Below, in pieces: positions 16,643-27,369 of a DNA stretch of 64,000 nt (its first letter is position 1; each line of letters starts with the position of its first letter). A program made the position numbers and the translations under genes. Under the pieces are notes generated by a model. It saw only the letters and a program-made list of their open reading frames with translations, was not told the origin of the DNA and searched no databases. The DNA is from CAKMMH01 sp927798255 (GTDB lineage Bacteria; Bdellovibrionota_C; UBA2361; CAKMMH01): assembly GCA_034180415.1 (NCBI GenBank), contig JAXFOK010000018.1, forward strand, positions 43,642 to 107,641, given 5' to 3'.

Positions 16643-17359
16643 TTACGCCTCTACAATTGTTCCTACATTTTCTCCTTGTAAAAGCTTAACTAATGCCCCC
16701 TCTTCTTTCATATTATAAACAGCAAGAGGCATTTTATTATCTCTACACATAGAAATTGCCGTAGCGTCAATTACTTTTAAATTTTTTGCTAGCACTTCAT
16801 CGCATGTAATTCTTTCAAAGAATTTAGCATCTTCAAACTTCTTAGGGTCCTTATCATAGACTCCATTTACGCTTGTTCCTTTAATTAAAAGATCTGCTTT
16901 TATTTCTATAGCCTTTAAGCTAGCTCCAGTATCTGTTGTAAAGTAAGGATTTCCTGTACCACAAGCAAAAATTAAAACTTTACCATTTTCTAACTCGTTA
17001 AGAGCTTTTTCTTTTGAAAACTTTTCAATTAGATTATCAAGATAAAGCATAGAAAGCGCCTTTGCTTTTATGCCGTTTTTATTTAAATAACTCTCTAACG
17101 CTATTGCATTAATCGCAGTTGCAAGCATTCCCATATAATGTGCGTTTGTTTCTTCAATTTCTAAATCCTTTGCTTGCCTACCTCTAAAAATATTCCCAGC
17201 TCCTATTACTAGTGAAACTTCTGCCCCTAGCTCTTTAATTTTTTTTATTTCTTCTAAAATAAATTTAAAAATTTTTACATCATGTCCAAACCCTACATCT
17301 CCAGCTAACACTTCACCACTTAACTTTAAAAGTACTCTTTTATATTTCAAATTGGACAT
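16643..17359 (-). CDS. pyrH: Uridylate kinase PyrH
   Basis: Phosphorylates UMP to UDP. An amino-acid-kinase fold of 238 residues: RVLLKLSGEVLAGD at the N-terminus, VIGAGNIFRG, and FACGTGNPYFTTDTGASLKA, the PyrH nucleotide-binding blocks. Sits between tsf and frr in the conserved order. Confidence 0.97.
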   Translation of the reverse strand: MSNLKYKRVLLKLSGEVLAGDVGFGHDVKIFKFILEEIKKIKELGAEVSLVIGAGNIFRGRQAKDLEIEETNAHYMGMLATAINAIALESYLNKNGIKAKALSMLYLDNLIEKFSKEKALNELENGKVLIFACGTGNPYFTTDTGASLKAIEIKADLLIKGTSVNGVYDKDPKKFEDAKFFERITCDEVLAKNLKVIDATAISMCRDNKMPLAVYNMKEEGALVKLLQGENVGTIVEA

Positions 17360-17476
17360 AATTTATTTACCTTAAAAAATTTTTAAAAACTTGTCTTTAT
17401 ATATAAAAAAAGACTGCAACATAAAAATACCTAAATACTTTTATATTGCAATCTTCTTTATAGAGCAAGCATTAAA

Positions 17477-18121
17477 TTATTGCATAGCTGCAGCAACTTC
17501 AGCAGCAAAATCTTCTTGTTTCTTCTCAATTCCTTCGCCAACTTCAAAACGAGCAAAACGTCTAATAACAATTTTTTCACCGATTTTAGCACTTAAATCT
17601 TGAACTAATTGAGTAATAGTTTTGCTGTCATCTTTAATGAAAGCTTGTTTAGCAAGAACATTCTCTGAATAAAACTTCTCAAGTTTTCCTGGGATGATCA
17701 TATCAGCTTTTTCTTTTTGCTTATCATTTAATTGTTCCATTAAGATTTCTTTTTCTTTATTTAAAACATCCTCTGGAATATCTTCAACAGTATTATATTT
17801 TGGATTCATTGCAGCAACTTGCATTGCAATATCATTTGCTAAAGTTTTAAACTCTTCTCCTCTTGCAACAAAATCTGTTTCAGAATTTAATTCAACAATT
17901 GCTACAATTTGAGCTCCAGCGTGAACATAACAACCGATTGTTCCTTCAGCTGCAACTTTTCCAGCTCTTTTATCAACGCTTTTTAATCCTTTCTTTCTCA
18001 AGATTTCAATTGCTTTTGTTTCATCGCCATCAGCTTCTACTAAAGCTTTTTTACAATCCATCATTCCAGCGCCTGTTTTTTCTCTTAAATCTTTAACGAT
18101 ACTAGCTGTAATTTCTGCCAT
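17477..18121 (-). CDS. tsf: Translation elongation factor Ts
   Basis: Guanine-nucleotide exchange factor for EF-Tu. The N-terminal UBA-like domain (IVKDLREKTGAGMMDCKKALVEADGD) and the TDFVAR contact sequence in VELNSETDFVARGEEF are diagnostic. At 214 residues it is the short form with one core subdomain rather than the E. coli 283-residue form. GGAG ribosome site upstream. Confidence 0.97.
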   Translation of the reverse strand: MAEITASIVKDLREKTGAGMMDCKKALVEADGDETKAIEILRKKGLKSVDKRAGKVAAEGTIGCYVHAGAQIVAIVELNSETDFVARGEEFKTLANDIAMQVAAMNPKYNTVEDIPEDVLNKEKEILMEQLNDKQKEKADMIIPGKLEKFYSENVLAKQAFIKDDSKTITQLVQDLSAKIGEKIVIRRFARFEVGEGIEKKQEDFAAEVAAAMQ

Positions 18122-18224
18122 TTTTTAAAATCTCCTAAAATAACTTTTTTCCTAAAATCTTTTTATCAAAAGTGGAAAAATTTATTATTTTCCCACTTTA
18201 AAAGATATCAATCAAAAATATCAA

Positions 18225-19025
18225 TTATTGCATATTTTCAGTTCTATTAAATTTAGCTTGAAAATTTTTCTTTCCTTCACAAACTGCATCAGCCACAGCA
18301 TTACAAAAAAGTGAAATTGTTCTTAATGCATCATCATTTGATGGGATTGGATAAGTAATGTCTGTTGGATCGCAATTTGTATCAACAAGAGCAATTACAG
18401 GAACATTTAAATTTTTAGCTTCTTTAACAGCGATATCTTCTTTTGTAACATCAATAATGAAAATTAAATCTGGAGTTCTTTTCATGTTGTAAATACCAGC
18501 TAAGTTCATAGCCAATTTATCTAAAGTCTTAGAGATATCTAATTTCTCTTTTTTATTTAACTTAACACCTGTTGCTTCATTTTCAGCATCAGTTAAAAGT
18601 TTTTTAAGCTTATTCATTTTTTCGATTGAACGCTTAATTGTAGCAAAATTTGTTAAAGTACCACCAAGCCATCTATTGTTAATATAGTAAGAATCACATC
18701 TTGTAGCAGCCTCTTTAACTACTTCTTTTGCTTGTTGTTTTGTAGCAACAAATAAAACTGTAGCTCCTTGAGACACCTTATCAACTATAAATTTTCTAGC
18801 TTCTAACCATTTTTGAAGAGTAATATCTAGGTTAATAATATGGATGTTATTTCTTTCACCGTAGATATAAGGAATCATTTTAGGATTCCAACGAACAGTT
18901 TGGTGTCCATAATGAGCACCCGCTTTTAAAAGTGATTTAATATCTACAACTGTTTCTTCTTGTGGTTTATTATTTAATGTATCTTGCATAGAAGTAGCTT
19001 CTGTGCTGTTTAATTCTTCTGACAT
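18225..19025 (-). CDS. rpsB: 30S ribosomal protein S2
   Basis: Component of the small subunit. LLKAGAHYGHQTVRWNPKM, YINNRWLGGTLTNFATI and ALVDTNCDPTDITYPIPSNDDA are S2 signatures. The first about 28 residues are an acidic extension before the usual start of the family. Strong AAGGAG at the start. First gene of the translation/lipid run. Confidence 0.97.
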   Translation of the reverse strand: MSEELNSTEATSMQDTLNNKPQEETVVDIKSLLKAGAHYGHQTVRWNPKMIPYIYGERNNIHIINLDITLQKWLEARKFIVDKVSQGATVLFVATKQQAKEVVKEAATRCDSYYINNRWLGGTLTNFATIKRSIEKMNKLKKLLTDAENEATGVKLNKKEKLDISKTLDKLAMNLAGIYNMKRTPDLIFIIDVTKEDIAVKEAKNLNVPVIALVDTNCDPTDITYPIPSNDDALRTISLFCNAVADAVCEGKKNFQAKFNRTENMQ

Positions 19026-19057
19026 AAAATTCTCCTTTATAACTTAGTTAATTCCTC

Positions 19058-19114
19058 CTTAGATATATATGGCGTGACTCTTTGATAGCTCACTAAGTTT
19101 TTTAGATATCTAAG
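19058..19114 (-). promoter_or_regulatory. Possible structured rpsB leader
   Basis: In the 5' untranslated part of rpsB, ATATCTAAG (minus strand) at 19058-19066 can pair with CTTAGATAT at 19106-19114, enclosing a 39-nt loop. It sits just above the AAGGAGG-like run near 19055. Many bacteria autoregulate rpsB through leader RNA; here this is inference from pairing only. Confidence 0.35.
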
Positions 19115-19293
19115 TGCGTTAATAACCCTTATGCCTTACATTTTGAATAAAAATCAAAGCATAAAGACTTTGTTAAAATTAACATATTTACTAAATAAAT
19201 TCAAATATCTCTTTTTTTTAATTACTTACAGTATATTATGTACATAAAATATCATTATATATTTCATCGTTATATAAATTATTTATAATATTT

Positions 19294-20769
19294 TTAAATA
19301 GTTACATAATATTCACAACTAAATATATGCGCACTATATTTCTTAAGCTTTACAAAAAGCCCGTTTGTATCTAAATCAGATTTTTTATATTCATACTCTT
19401 TATTATTTAATAAATCAGTAAATTTAATCTTTTCACTATTTCCAAAATTAACTCTTATATGTGCACTCGAATCATATTCTGAAAAATTAATAATAATTAA
19501 AACTTTCTTTCCTTCATACTCACGTGACCATGCTAAAATATTATTATAAGAAAGCGAATCTTCTCCCCTTTCTACATTTAATAGACTCCATGAACCTTTT
19601 CTAAATATATCAGTATTAACAATATTTAATAATTTTAAATAAAACTCTTTTATTTCCTTATTTTCTTCTTCAACTGGTTCACGCCTTAGCTGAACTGGTA
19701 ATTTTACAGTCTTTCCTTCAAACTCGCCATCATAATAAAATCTCATTCCTAAAATCGTACTTATAATAATAGCAGCCATTTTTGCTTTATCTTCGCCAAG
19801 GGCTTTAATTGAGCGTTCTTCATCATGATTTTCAATAAACCTTACAAGTTTTTCTTGATATAAAGTTTCTGCCCTTAAGTGTCCTCTTATATCATTTGCA
19901 TCAGAGTACTTTATTCTATCCATTAATCTTTTATCGTATGTGTAATCAAAACCTAAGTTTTGCATTTCCCATTCTGTATCCCAGTATGTTTCTGCAATAA
20001 AAATGAAATTTGGATTTTTTGCTTTTACTTTTTTAATTGCTTCGCTCCAAAATTCATTTTGAGGAGCATGAAGATTTTGTTTTTCTATAATATTTTTCCA
20101 AGTCTTTGCAAAAATTCTATTAAGACAAAGCATTGCCATATCGCATCTTACGCCATCTGCAACACTCGAAAGATTAAGCAAAATTTGCTCCATAAAGTTT
20201 CTTGCACTTTCACTAAAATAATTTATCTGAACTGTATCTTGCCAAGCTGCAAAATTTGGGTCTTTTCCATGAGCAAAAAATACTTCTTTTTCTTTAAATG
20301 GTCTAAAAAAAGTAGTTCTATCGTTAAAAAAATCTTCTTTTGTGCATTTTAAAAATACATCTTCATGTGTTTCTAAAAGTGGAGTACTTGCACCAAAATG
20401 ATTAGGTACAAAATCAACAATTAATTTCAAACCAATACTATTTAATTTTTGTTTTAACAGTATTATATCATCTAAATTTCCAAGTGCAGGATTTAATTTA
20501 TAATCTGAAATTGCATAAGGGGAACCTACGATATCATCTTCTTTTACATCAGGAAGTGCTTTTTTATATTCTTTTAATAGGTTTATTTCTTTACAATATT
20601 TATCAATATATTTTTTAGATAATGGTTCCCAAACTCCCATCATCCACACATAATCGATACCTAATAATTTTAATTTTCTAAAATACTCTAGTGGGATTTG
20701 AAGCAAAGCTTTGTTCTGCTTGTAACAAAATGCACGAGTGTTTATTTGATAAATAGAAACATTTTGCAT
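19294..20769 (-). CDS. GH13 alpha-amylase-family enzyme
   Basis: Acts on alpha-glucosidic bonds; the exact substrate is unclear. The four GH13 regions are present: DFVPNH (region I), GVRCDMAML with the nucleophile Asp near residue 206, FIAETYWD with the acid/base Glu near 260, and FIENHDEERS (region IV). A C-terminal beta domain follows (NILAWSREYEGKKVLIIINF). No signal peptide, so intracellular. The 491 residues are compact; the layout recalls cytoplasmic maltodextrin or trehalose-synthase-type enzymes. It lies 66 nt after the lipoprotein gene on the same strand. Confidence 0.88.
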   Translation of the reverse strand: MQNVSIYQINTRAFCYKQNKALLQIPLEYFRKLKLLGIDYVWMMGVWEPLSKKYIDKYCKEINLLKEYKKALPDVKEDDIVGSPYAISDYKLNPALGNLDDIILLKQKLNSIGLKLIVDFVPNHFGASTPLLETHEDVFLKCTKEDFFNDRTTFFRPFKEKEVFFAHGKDPNFAAWQDTVQINYFSESARNFMEQILLNLSSVADGVRCDMAMLCLNRIFAKTWKNIIEKQNLHAPQNEFWSEAIKKVKAKNPNFIFIAETYWDTEWEMQNLGFDYTYDKRLMDRIKYSDANDIRGHLRAETLYQEKLVRFIENHDEERSIKALGEDKAKMAAIIISTILGMRFYYDGEFEGKTVKLPVQLRREPVEEENKEIKEFYLKLLNIVNTDIFRKGSWSLLNVERGEDSLSYNNILAWSREYEGKKVLIIINFSEYDSSAHIRVNFGNSEKIKFTDLLNNKEYEYKKSDLDTNGLFVKLKKYSAHIFSCEYYVTI

Positions 20770-20835
20770 ATTTTTAATAACCCCTACTAAAAATCACTTA
20801 CAGTTAAAACCACATATAATTATAAATCACATTTC

Positions 20836-22320
20836 TTAAAAGTCTTCATTATAAATCTTTATCGAATATTCAACAGAGTCTACAGGCACATACTTTATAC
20901 CTAAATTTTTAAGCTCATTTTTAAACCTTTCAGATAGCACACCTTTTATCATCGCTACAATCTCTTTTGGTTTTATGCCATCTTCTTTTATGGCTTCTAG
21001 TGTTTCTTTAAAGAACATACTAGTATCTCTTACCCAATAAAGATGATCCCCGGCAAATGTTATTAGCACTCTATTATCTTTTGTCACAACTGTAGCAAGG
21101 GGAGCATCTTTTATAAATCTTACGAAAGGCTCTTTTTCATATAATGTAGGCAAAATTGCAAAACCTTGCATCATCATCCAACCTATTTCATAATCATCGA
21201 CCATAACTGCGATTTTTATTAACTCATTAACATTTTTAACTTTTCTTAAACGTATAACATTATTTGCAATAATAACTTTTAAGAACGTAGAAAATCCATC
21301 TGCCTTTTCAAATTTATCGATTAATTTTTTACTACAACCAGCTAAAAGTAAACCATCATGTATTTTTTCCATTTGCTCTCTTTCAGTGCTATATACTGAA
21401 ATTGTATCAGCAGCACCAACAAATGTTTTTGTTGTGTTTAAAATCCTCAAAACCTGAGTTGCAGGAACAAGAGATGTAGTAAGCCCGCCATAAGCCTTCA
21501 TTTTTGATATATGTAAAATTTTATCACGCAAAACTGGGTTTGTGTTATCTGGGTCGATATGAAATTTCTCTAAAATATCAATGATATTTTCTCTAACGCC
21601 AATTAGACTTTGAACTGTATTTACATTTGCAGTCTCATCACTGTTAAATTTATTATATGGTATATGTTCAACAAAATCTTTATCATCATCAAGTATCTTT
21701 CCAAATCTCTTATTAACCAACTCACTATCGTCATCATCATTATCATTTCCATTATTTTGAGATACTGTTTGCTTTTTTATTTCCTTAAGTTTTTCTTCAT
21801 CTTCCAAGTCTTCTTCTGTAGTTTCTTTAGGACTAGCTGTAAACATTTTTCCTATCAACTTTACTAATTTCCAAGGGGAAGTTATTACTGCTAAAGCAGA
21901 TTTTCCTAACCCTTTAAAAAATGGAACTCTCTCGAGCTTATCTAAACTTTCTAGTGCATTGACTTCATTTATTCTAGTTTTTAAAATTAAAAAACTTTCA
22001 GCCTTTGAATCTCCCCATTTTGATTTAAGATAAAAATGGTCAATAGTACCATCACTATAAACTTCATCTTTAATCGTATATAATTTATTTCCTAACATAG
22101 ATGGTGGCAAAATGTCCTTTGCCTTTAACACAGGCGGTATTTCAAATCCTTCTTGATGCTTAACATTTGTTTCGTAATACTTATTCCCAGGAATAAAAAC
22201 ATCTTCGCAAAAATCAGCCACTTTATACTTTTTTGAAGAACATGATACGCAAAATAAAAAAGAAATAGTTAAAACTATTTTAAAAAGACGATTAAATAAA
22301 TTTAATTCTTTGTTTTTCAT
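20836..22320 (-). CDS. Predicted lipoprotein of unknown function
   Basis: 494 residues. An N-terminal KNKELNLFNRLFKIVLTISFLF-type signal (positively charged, then hydrophobic) ends at FCVSC, so Cys27 is the likely lipidation site, although Cys at -3 is unusual. The mature part is mostly soluble with an acidic low-complexity linker near residues 165-200 (rich in Glu, Asp, Asn). A helical C-terminal half contains VIIANNVIRLRKV and DHLYWVRDTSMFFKETLEAI. I recognise no family. Same strand as pheT (33 nt gap) and the GH13 gene, so co-transcription is likely but need not mean shared function. Confidence 0.7.
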   Translation of the reverse strand: MKNKELNLFNRLFKIVLTISFLFCVSCSSKKYKVADFCEDVFIPGNKYYETNVKHQEGFEIPPVLKAKDILPPSMLGNKLYTIKDEVYSDGTIDHFYLKSKWGDSKAESFLILKTRINEVNALESLDKLERVPFFKGLGKSALAVITSPWKLVKLIGKMFTASPKETTEEDLEDEEKLKEIKKQTVSQNNGNDNDDDDSELVNKRFGKILDDDKDFVEHIPYNKFNSDETANVNTVQSLIGVRENIIDILEKFHIDPDNTNPVLRDKILHISKMKAYGGLTTSLVPATQVLRILNTTKTFVGAADTISVYSTEREQMEKIHDGLLLAGCSKKLIDKFEKADGFSTFLKVIIANNVIRLRKVKNVNELIKIAVMVDDYEIGWMMMQGFAILPTLYEKEPFVRFIKDAPLATVVTKDNRVLITFAGDHLYWVRDTSMFFKETLEAIKEDGIKPKEIVAMIKGVLSERFKNELKNLGIKYVPVDSVEYSIKIYNEDF

Positions 22321-22353
22321 GTTACCAATTTTTGATACAGATATTTAAAAAAA

Positions 22354-24717
22354 CTACTTTTGCTTAACGCCTTTCTTAGCTAAATTTTCTACTACTTTAT
22401 CAACTACTTCTTGCACTTCTTCTCTTGTCAAAGTTCTTTCAAGGCAAGAGAAAGTTATTCTTGTAGTGATAGCCCTACCATCCTCTCCATCGTAAATATC
22501 AATAACTTTTACGCTACTTACTAGTGGTGAGTTAATCTCTTTTATAGTGCTATCAATTACATCAAATTTATCAGAAATAAAATTTAAATCTACTTCTATA
22601 CTTGGATATTTAGAAACCTGTTTGTATTTTAAAGGTAGCTTCTCTATATTACTTAATGATTTTATATCTATTTCAAAATACACAATAGACGCTTTCTTAT
22701 CTATATTCTTTGAAACAAAAGGATGAACGATACCTATTTCACCTAAAGATGAATTCTCTACGAAAATTTCACATAGATTTTTAGGATGGCTAAAGCTATG
22801 AGCATTTTTATTTACCTTTAAGCTTATGCTTTTTCCTGTAATTTCAGAAACTATTAAAGAAATAATATCTCTTAACTCAAAGTAAAGTTTCTCAGTGTCT
22901 TTTGTCTTACTAAAAAGCACAACACTTAAATTTTTATGTTCATTGCAAAGTCCATCAGCTCCTAATCCTTTAACAACGCTTCCTATTTCAAAAATACCAA
23001 AATTAGGTGCGTAGTAAATATTATTTGAAGCGATGCAAAGCAAAGTTGGAGTGATAAAATTTCTTAAAGTTCTAATGCTAGGATTAATTGAATTTACTAT
23101 TCCAACATTTTCCTCAACATCAATTCCTAAATTTTTATACTCATCACCATACGCCCAAACATAAGAATGTACTTCGTGAAGAAGAAAACGTTTTACAAGA
23201 ATATCTTTAACTTGTTCTTCTACTTGTTTTTCTCTTTCCATACGAACAGGTGAAAGACTTGACTCAAGGGCAGCTGGCTTAAAATTATCATAACCATAAA
23301 TTCTTGTAATTTCTTCAATAATGTCAGCTTTTATTGTGACATCTTTTGTAGCTCTATAAGATGGAACTTTTACTTCAAAATCGCTATCATTTCTTTTAAC
23401 TTCAAAACCTAATGCTTTTAAAGTGTTTTCAATAAAATCACAAGTTATTGTATCGCCAATTCCTGTGTATCTATCAACAAAAGCTTTATTAAATGTTATT
23501 ATTTTTCTTTCATAGCTTTTTTTATACTCATCTGTAAAACTCGAAATTACTTTTGCATTTTTATCGATACTTGTTAAAAGATTTACGAATCTTCCTACTG
23601 CAATTTTTGTCATCTCTGGATCTAAAGATTTTTCATATCTTTGCGATGCATCTGTTCTATGCCCAAGTCTTACAGCTGACTTTCTAATAGAAGGCGCCAA
23701 GAAGCAAGCAGATTCTAGTGTTAAAGAAGTAGTATCTTCTACAATCTCAGAGTCTAAACCTCCCATAATTCCTGCGATTGCAACAGGAGTATCTCCGTTA
23801 CAAATCATAAGAGTTTCTGTATCAATATTTCGCTCTACATTATCTAAAGTTGTAAATTTAAAAGGCTTATCAAATTTTTTAATTCTTATTTTTTCTACTT
23901 TTCTTGAGTCAAATGCGTGCATTGGTTGTCCCATTTCAAGCATAAGATAATTTGTAAGGTCAGCTAAGAAATTTATTGCACGCATTCCGCAATAATAAAG
24001 CCTAATTCTCATGTTTACTGGGCTTTTATTTATGCTAACGTTATCAAATTTAATTCCCGAATATCTTAAACAATCTTCATTTTCAATTTTGATATCAAGT
24101 TTTGGTAAATTATTAAAATCATCTAAATTAACACTTGGCATTTCTTTTAAAGGTCTTCCTGAAATTACAGCAAACTCTCTTGCAATTCCATAATGCCCCC
24201 ACAAATCAGGTCTATTTGTTAAAGATTTATTATCAACTTCAAAAATTATATCATCAATTTCATAAATATCTTTTAAGTTAGTTCCATTTTTTAAACTTGC
24301 ATCTAAATCCATTATGCCAGAATGGTCATCACTTATTCCAAGCTCTTTTTCAGAGCAACACATCCCGTTTGACATAACGCCTGCTAATGCTCTTGGAGTA
24401 ATTTCAATTTCGCCAAGTTTTGCACCAACTTTCGCAAAAGCGGTCTTCATACCGACTCTTACATTAGGAGCTCCGCAAACTACATCTACTAAACTGCTTT
24501 CTCCTATATCAACTTTTAGAAGGTGAAGTTTTTTTGAACTTGGATGTTCTGCAACTTCTTTAATTTCAGCAACGACGATCCCTTCGATATCTTTTCCTTT
24601 ATAAAATATTTTATTTTCCACCTCTGCAGTAGATAGAGAAAACTTTTGAATTAATTTATTAATATCTAGTCCACTTAAATCAACAAAATCCTTAATCCAA
24701 TTAATTGAAATATACAT
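22354..24717 (-). CDS. pheT: Phenylalanyl-tRNA synthetase beta subunit
   Basis: Half of the alpha2-beta2 PheRS; carries the editing site for mischarged Tyr and binds tRNA. The 787 residues show the N-terminal tRNA-binding OB domain (VAEIKEVAEHPSSKKLHLLKVDIG, CGAPNVRVGMKTAFA), the B3/B4 editing part (SLTLESACFLAPSIRKSA), the B5 part, and the C-terminal anticodon-binding FDX-ACB domain (SKYPSIEVDLNFI). Forms an operon with pheS, 42 nt downstream. Confidence 0.96.
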   Translation of the reverse strand: MYISINWIKDFVDLSGLDINKLIQKFSLSTAEVENKIFYKGKDIEGIVVAEIKEVAEHPSSKKLHLLKVDIGESSLVDVVCGAPNVRVGMKTAFAKVGAKLGEIEITPRALAGVMSNGMCCSEKELGISDDHSGIMDLDASLKNGTNLKDIYEIDDIIFEVDNKSLTNRPDLWGHYGIAREFAVISGRPLKEMPSVNLDDFNNLPKLDIKIENEDCLRYSGIKFDNVSINKSPVNMRIRLYYCGMRAINFLADLTNYLMLEMGQPMHAFDSRKVEKIRIKKFDKPFKFTTLDNVERNIDTETLMICNGDTPVAIAGIMGGLDSEIVEDTTSLTLESACFLAPSIRKSAVRLGHRTDASQRYEKSLDPEMTKIAVGRFVNLLTSIDKNAKVISSFTDEYKKSYERKIITFNKAFVDRYTGIGDTITCDFIENTLKALGFEVKRNDSDFEVKVPSYRATKDVTIKADIIEEITRIYGYDNFKPAALESSLSPVRMEREKQVEEQVKDILVKRFLLHEVHSYVWAYGDEYKNLGIDVEENVGIVNSINPSIRTLRNFITPTLLCIASNNIYYAPNFGIFEIGSVVKGLGADGLCNEHKNLSVVLFSKTKDTEKLYFELRDIISLIVSEITGKSISLKVNKNAHSFSHPKNLCEIFVENSSLGEIGIVHPFVSKNIDKKASIVYFEIDIKSLSNIEKLPLKYKQVSKYPSIEVDLNFISDKFDVIDSTIKEINSPLVSSVKVIDIYDGEDGRAITTRITFSCLERTLTREEVQEVVDKVVENLAKKGVKQK

Positions 24718-24759
24718 ATTAACTTTTCCTTTTAAACATGACCAATATAAATTTTATTA

Positions 24760-25815
24760 TTATTTATCCTCTGTAAATTGAGATAGGAAATTCAAATTTC
24801 CGCCGTTTAAATCTCTAATATCATTTACGCCATATTTCATCATTACAAGTCTATCTAACCCTAAACCAAAGGCAAAACCCATATATTCCTCTGGGTCAAT
24901 TCCGCCTTCTTTTAACACATTAGGATGTATCATTCCGCAAGGGCAAAGCTCAAGCCAACCTCCATGCTTGCAGCTTGGGCACCCCTTGCCGCCACAAATT
25001 CTACAGCTACAATCAAGCTCAAACCCTGGTTCTACAAACGGGAAGAATCCTGGGCGAAGTCTAACTTTTAAATTTTTATCATTAAAAACCTCAATTAGCA
25101 TAATTTTCATAGAATAAATTAAATTTGCTATTGAGATATTTTTCCCTACCATCACGCCTTCCATTTGGAAGAATGTGTTTTCGTGGCATGCATCAAGCGA
25201 CTCATTTCTAAAGCAACGACCAGGGAAAATTGCCTTTATTGTTTTTCCCTCATTAATCAAGGCATCTTTATATTTTTTATAAATTGCATTTTGCCCAGCA
25301 GATGTTTGAGTTTTTAAAAGCTCACCGTTTGTTAAGTAAAGAGTGTCTTGCATATCTCTTGCTGGGTGGAATTTAGGAACATTTAACGACTCGAAGCATT
25401 CATAATCTGTTACGACTTCGCCGTAATCTTCTATAGTAAAACCCATTGATTTAAAAATTTCTGCACATTGTCTTAAAACAAGAGTTATTGGGTGATATGA
25501 ACCACTTTCAAGGTTTGGAGGAAGTGAAATATCAAATTCTTTTGTTTCATCGATTTCTTTTTGAAGTTCTTGTTTTTTTAATTCAACTTGGCGCTTACTA
25601 ATTAAATTTGCGGCATAAGTTTTAAGTTCATTAACCTCGCTTCCAAAGCTTCGTTTTTCTTCATCTGATAGCTTTCCCATTTCTTTTAAAAGGGAGGTGA
25701 TCTTCCCTTTTTTACCTAAAAACTCTACTCTAAAATTTTCAAGCTCGCTTTCACTTTTTGCATTATTTACAGCGCCGTCTAAATCTTCCCTAATTTTATC
25801 TACGATTTCGCTCAT
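24760..25815 (-). CDS. pheS: Phenylalanyl-tRNA synthetase alpha subunit
   Basis: Catalytic subunit charging tRNA-Phe. The class II core shows FHPARDMQDTLYL, LLKTQTSAGQNAIY (motif 2 area), FFQMEGVMVGKNISIANL and GFAFGLGLDRLVMMKYGVNDIRDL (motif 3). A CRICGGKGCPSCKHGGW insert has CxxC pairs typical of many PheS proteins. Length 351 and the N-terminal coiled coil are normal. Confidence 0.96.
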   Translation of the reverse strand: MSEIVDKIREDLDGAVNNAKSESELENFRVEFLGKKGKITSLLKEMGKLSDEEKRSFGSEVNELKTYAANLISKRQVELKKQELQKEIDETKEFDISLPPNLESGSYHPITLVLRQCAEIFKSMGFTIEDYGEVVTDYECFESLNVPKFHPARDMQDTLYLTNGELLKTQTSAGQNAIYKKYKDALINEGKTIKAIFPGRCFRNESLDACHENTFFQMEGVMVGKNISIANLIYSMKIMLIEVFNDKNLKVRLRPGFFPFVEPGFELDCSCRICGGKGCPSCKHGGWLELCPCGMIHPNVLKEGGIDPEEYMGFAFGLGLDRLVMMKYGVNDIRDLNGGNLNFLSQFTEDK

Positions 25816-26610
25816 AAAAACTCTATCTCCAACAAACTAAAAAATATATTTATGTAATTTTGACAAATTGAATTTAAACTAGACATATTATTTTAACATA
25901 AATTAAATTTAATTGGTATAAAAATCGAGAAAACCACTATAAAAGATTGCACATTTAAGCATACTTAAAATTATTTTACTAACTTTTAGCTTATATCCTT
26001 CTACATCTTATATAAACCCACGAAAATGTAATAAGCATTTTTTTTAAGTGAAGAACTTTATGAAGTATCAATTATAAGTCCTGTTGAATTTTGCATTTCA
26101 TATTCGTCAAGCACTTTAAATTTTTCTCTCACTCTATGTTTTCCTACATCTTTATTAATTTTTATGAATAAATTTTTCATCTTTAAAACTGCAAAAATAA
26201 CTTTCAGCAAAAACAACATAGCATTGTAATTTTTTACAGAAACAATAAAGCGACATCTTACTTTTATAAAATTCATATTAAATTCAGATTGTTACAAATT
26301 TTACTGCACCAATTTGAGATTTTCTACAAGTTCAATTTGCATCTTTTTGAGATTTTTGAAGAATTTTAGAGGTTTTTATATTAAATTTAGATGGTTATAC
26401 TTTTTTAATTACATTTTTTCTAACGATAGCAATTATAGAATACACTGATAAATTCATAATATTATAAATCTTAGTTTCCACCTACGGTGTCGTGTGTATG
26501 ATGGATTTTGTTATAATGGAGTATCGACCCGAAATTGTTCCACAACATAGTAATTTTAAATCAACCTATAAATTCTTATACCAACTAGCACTTATCAATT
26601 ACTTTAGAAT
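25816..26610. other. Intergenic region, nothing firm
   Basis: About 800 bp of AT-rich DNA between pheS and the Tiki/ChaN-like gene. A 72-codon frame at 26058-26276 (minus) has no ribosome site and no recognisable motif; I do not accept it as a gene. The pheST promoter should lie just right of 25815 but I cannot single out boxes. No repeat or RNA structure stood out. Confidence 0.4.
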
Positions 26611-27369
26611 TTATCTTAATTTATAAGATGGAGTTACTCTTTTAATGTAATAATGATAGTCATAACCTGTATTGTTTTCTTTAATGAATTTATTATATTC
26701 TCTTTTTACATTATTTTTGTATTTTACATACATGACTCTTGGAGAAGTTTGACTATAGGCATTACCCAAAGCTGAAAGATATTTTCCTTTAAAATATTCT
26801 AATTTTATTGAAACTACACCCGAAATATTTTCTTTTAAATGAATACCACAAGGAAGATAATTATTTTCTTTATAATATTTTGTAAACCAATCATTTTTAT
26901 CTTCTTGAGTTATAGCATGAGTAGAACCTACATAATAAAAATTTAGTTTATCTTTATCATAATGTTCATAAATATTTTTACACATTGAAAGTTCATGTTC
27001 ATCATAAGTTGAAATATCCTCATCTTTCCTACCTACGGTAAAAAAAGAGTTTATCCTATTCTTATTATCCTTTATAAAGTCAATTATTTTAAACATGTCT
27101 TTTGATAAACGTCCATCATATAAATCTTTTGGTGGATTAAAAAAGTTTGTTTTTAAAAATTCTTTATATTCAACTTTACCTTCAATATAATCATTAAGTA
27201 ATTTTTGCATTTCTACTGGAAATTCTAAAAACACATTTATATTTTTATTTAAAGTTAAAGCTTCTTTTAAAATTTTAATAAATGTTTGTGGCATTTCTTT
27301 TGTGCCATGACATTCACCAATTAAGAACATGTTAGATTTTGTTTGATTATAAAGGTCAAGGAAATTCAT
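26611..27369 (-). CDS. Tiki/EreA/ChaN-superfamily protein
   Basis: 252 residues opening MFLIGECHGTKEMPQTF followed by NVFLEFPVEMQKLL. The GExHGT signature plus a hydrophobic strand ending in Glu is typical of the superfamily that includes erythromycin esterase, ChaN haem-binding proteins and Tiki proteases. YYVGSTHAITQ later supplies the second conserved His. No signal peptide. Substrate unknown; resistance cannot be claimed. It stands alone in the accessory zone. Confidence 0.55.
   Translation of the reverse strand: MNFLDLYNQTKSNMFLIGECHGTKEMPQTFIKILKEALTLNKNINVFLEFPVEMQKLLNDYIEGKVEYKEFLKTNFFNPPKDLYDGRLSKDMFKIIDFIKDNKNRINSFFTVGRKDEDISTYDEHELSMCKNIYEHYDKDKLNFYYVGSTHAITQEDKNDWFTKYYKENNYLPCGIHLKENISGVVSIKLEYFKGKYLSALGNAYSQTSPRVMYVKYKNNVKREYNKFIKENNTGYDYHYYIKRVTPSYKLR

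Noticed and set aside
26058..26276. 72-codon frame left of the Tiki/ChaN-like gene
   Set aside because: No ribosome site, no homologue recognised, random-looking composition.
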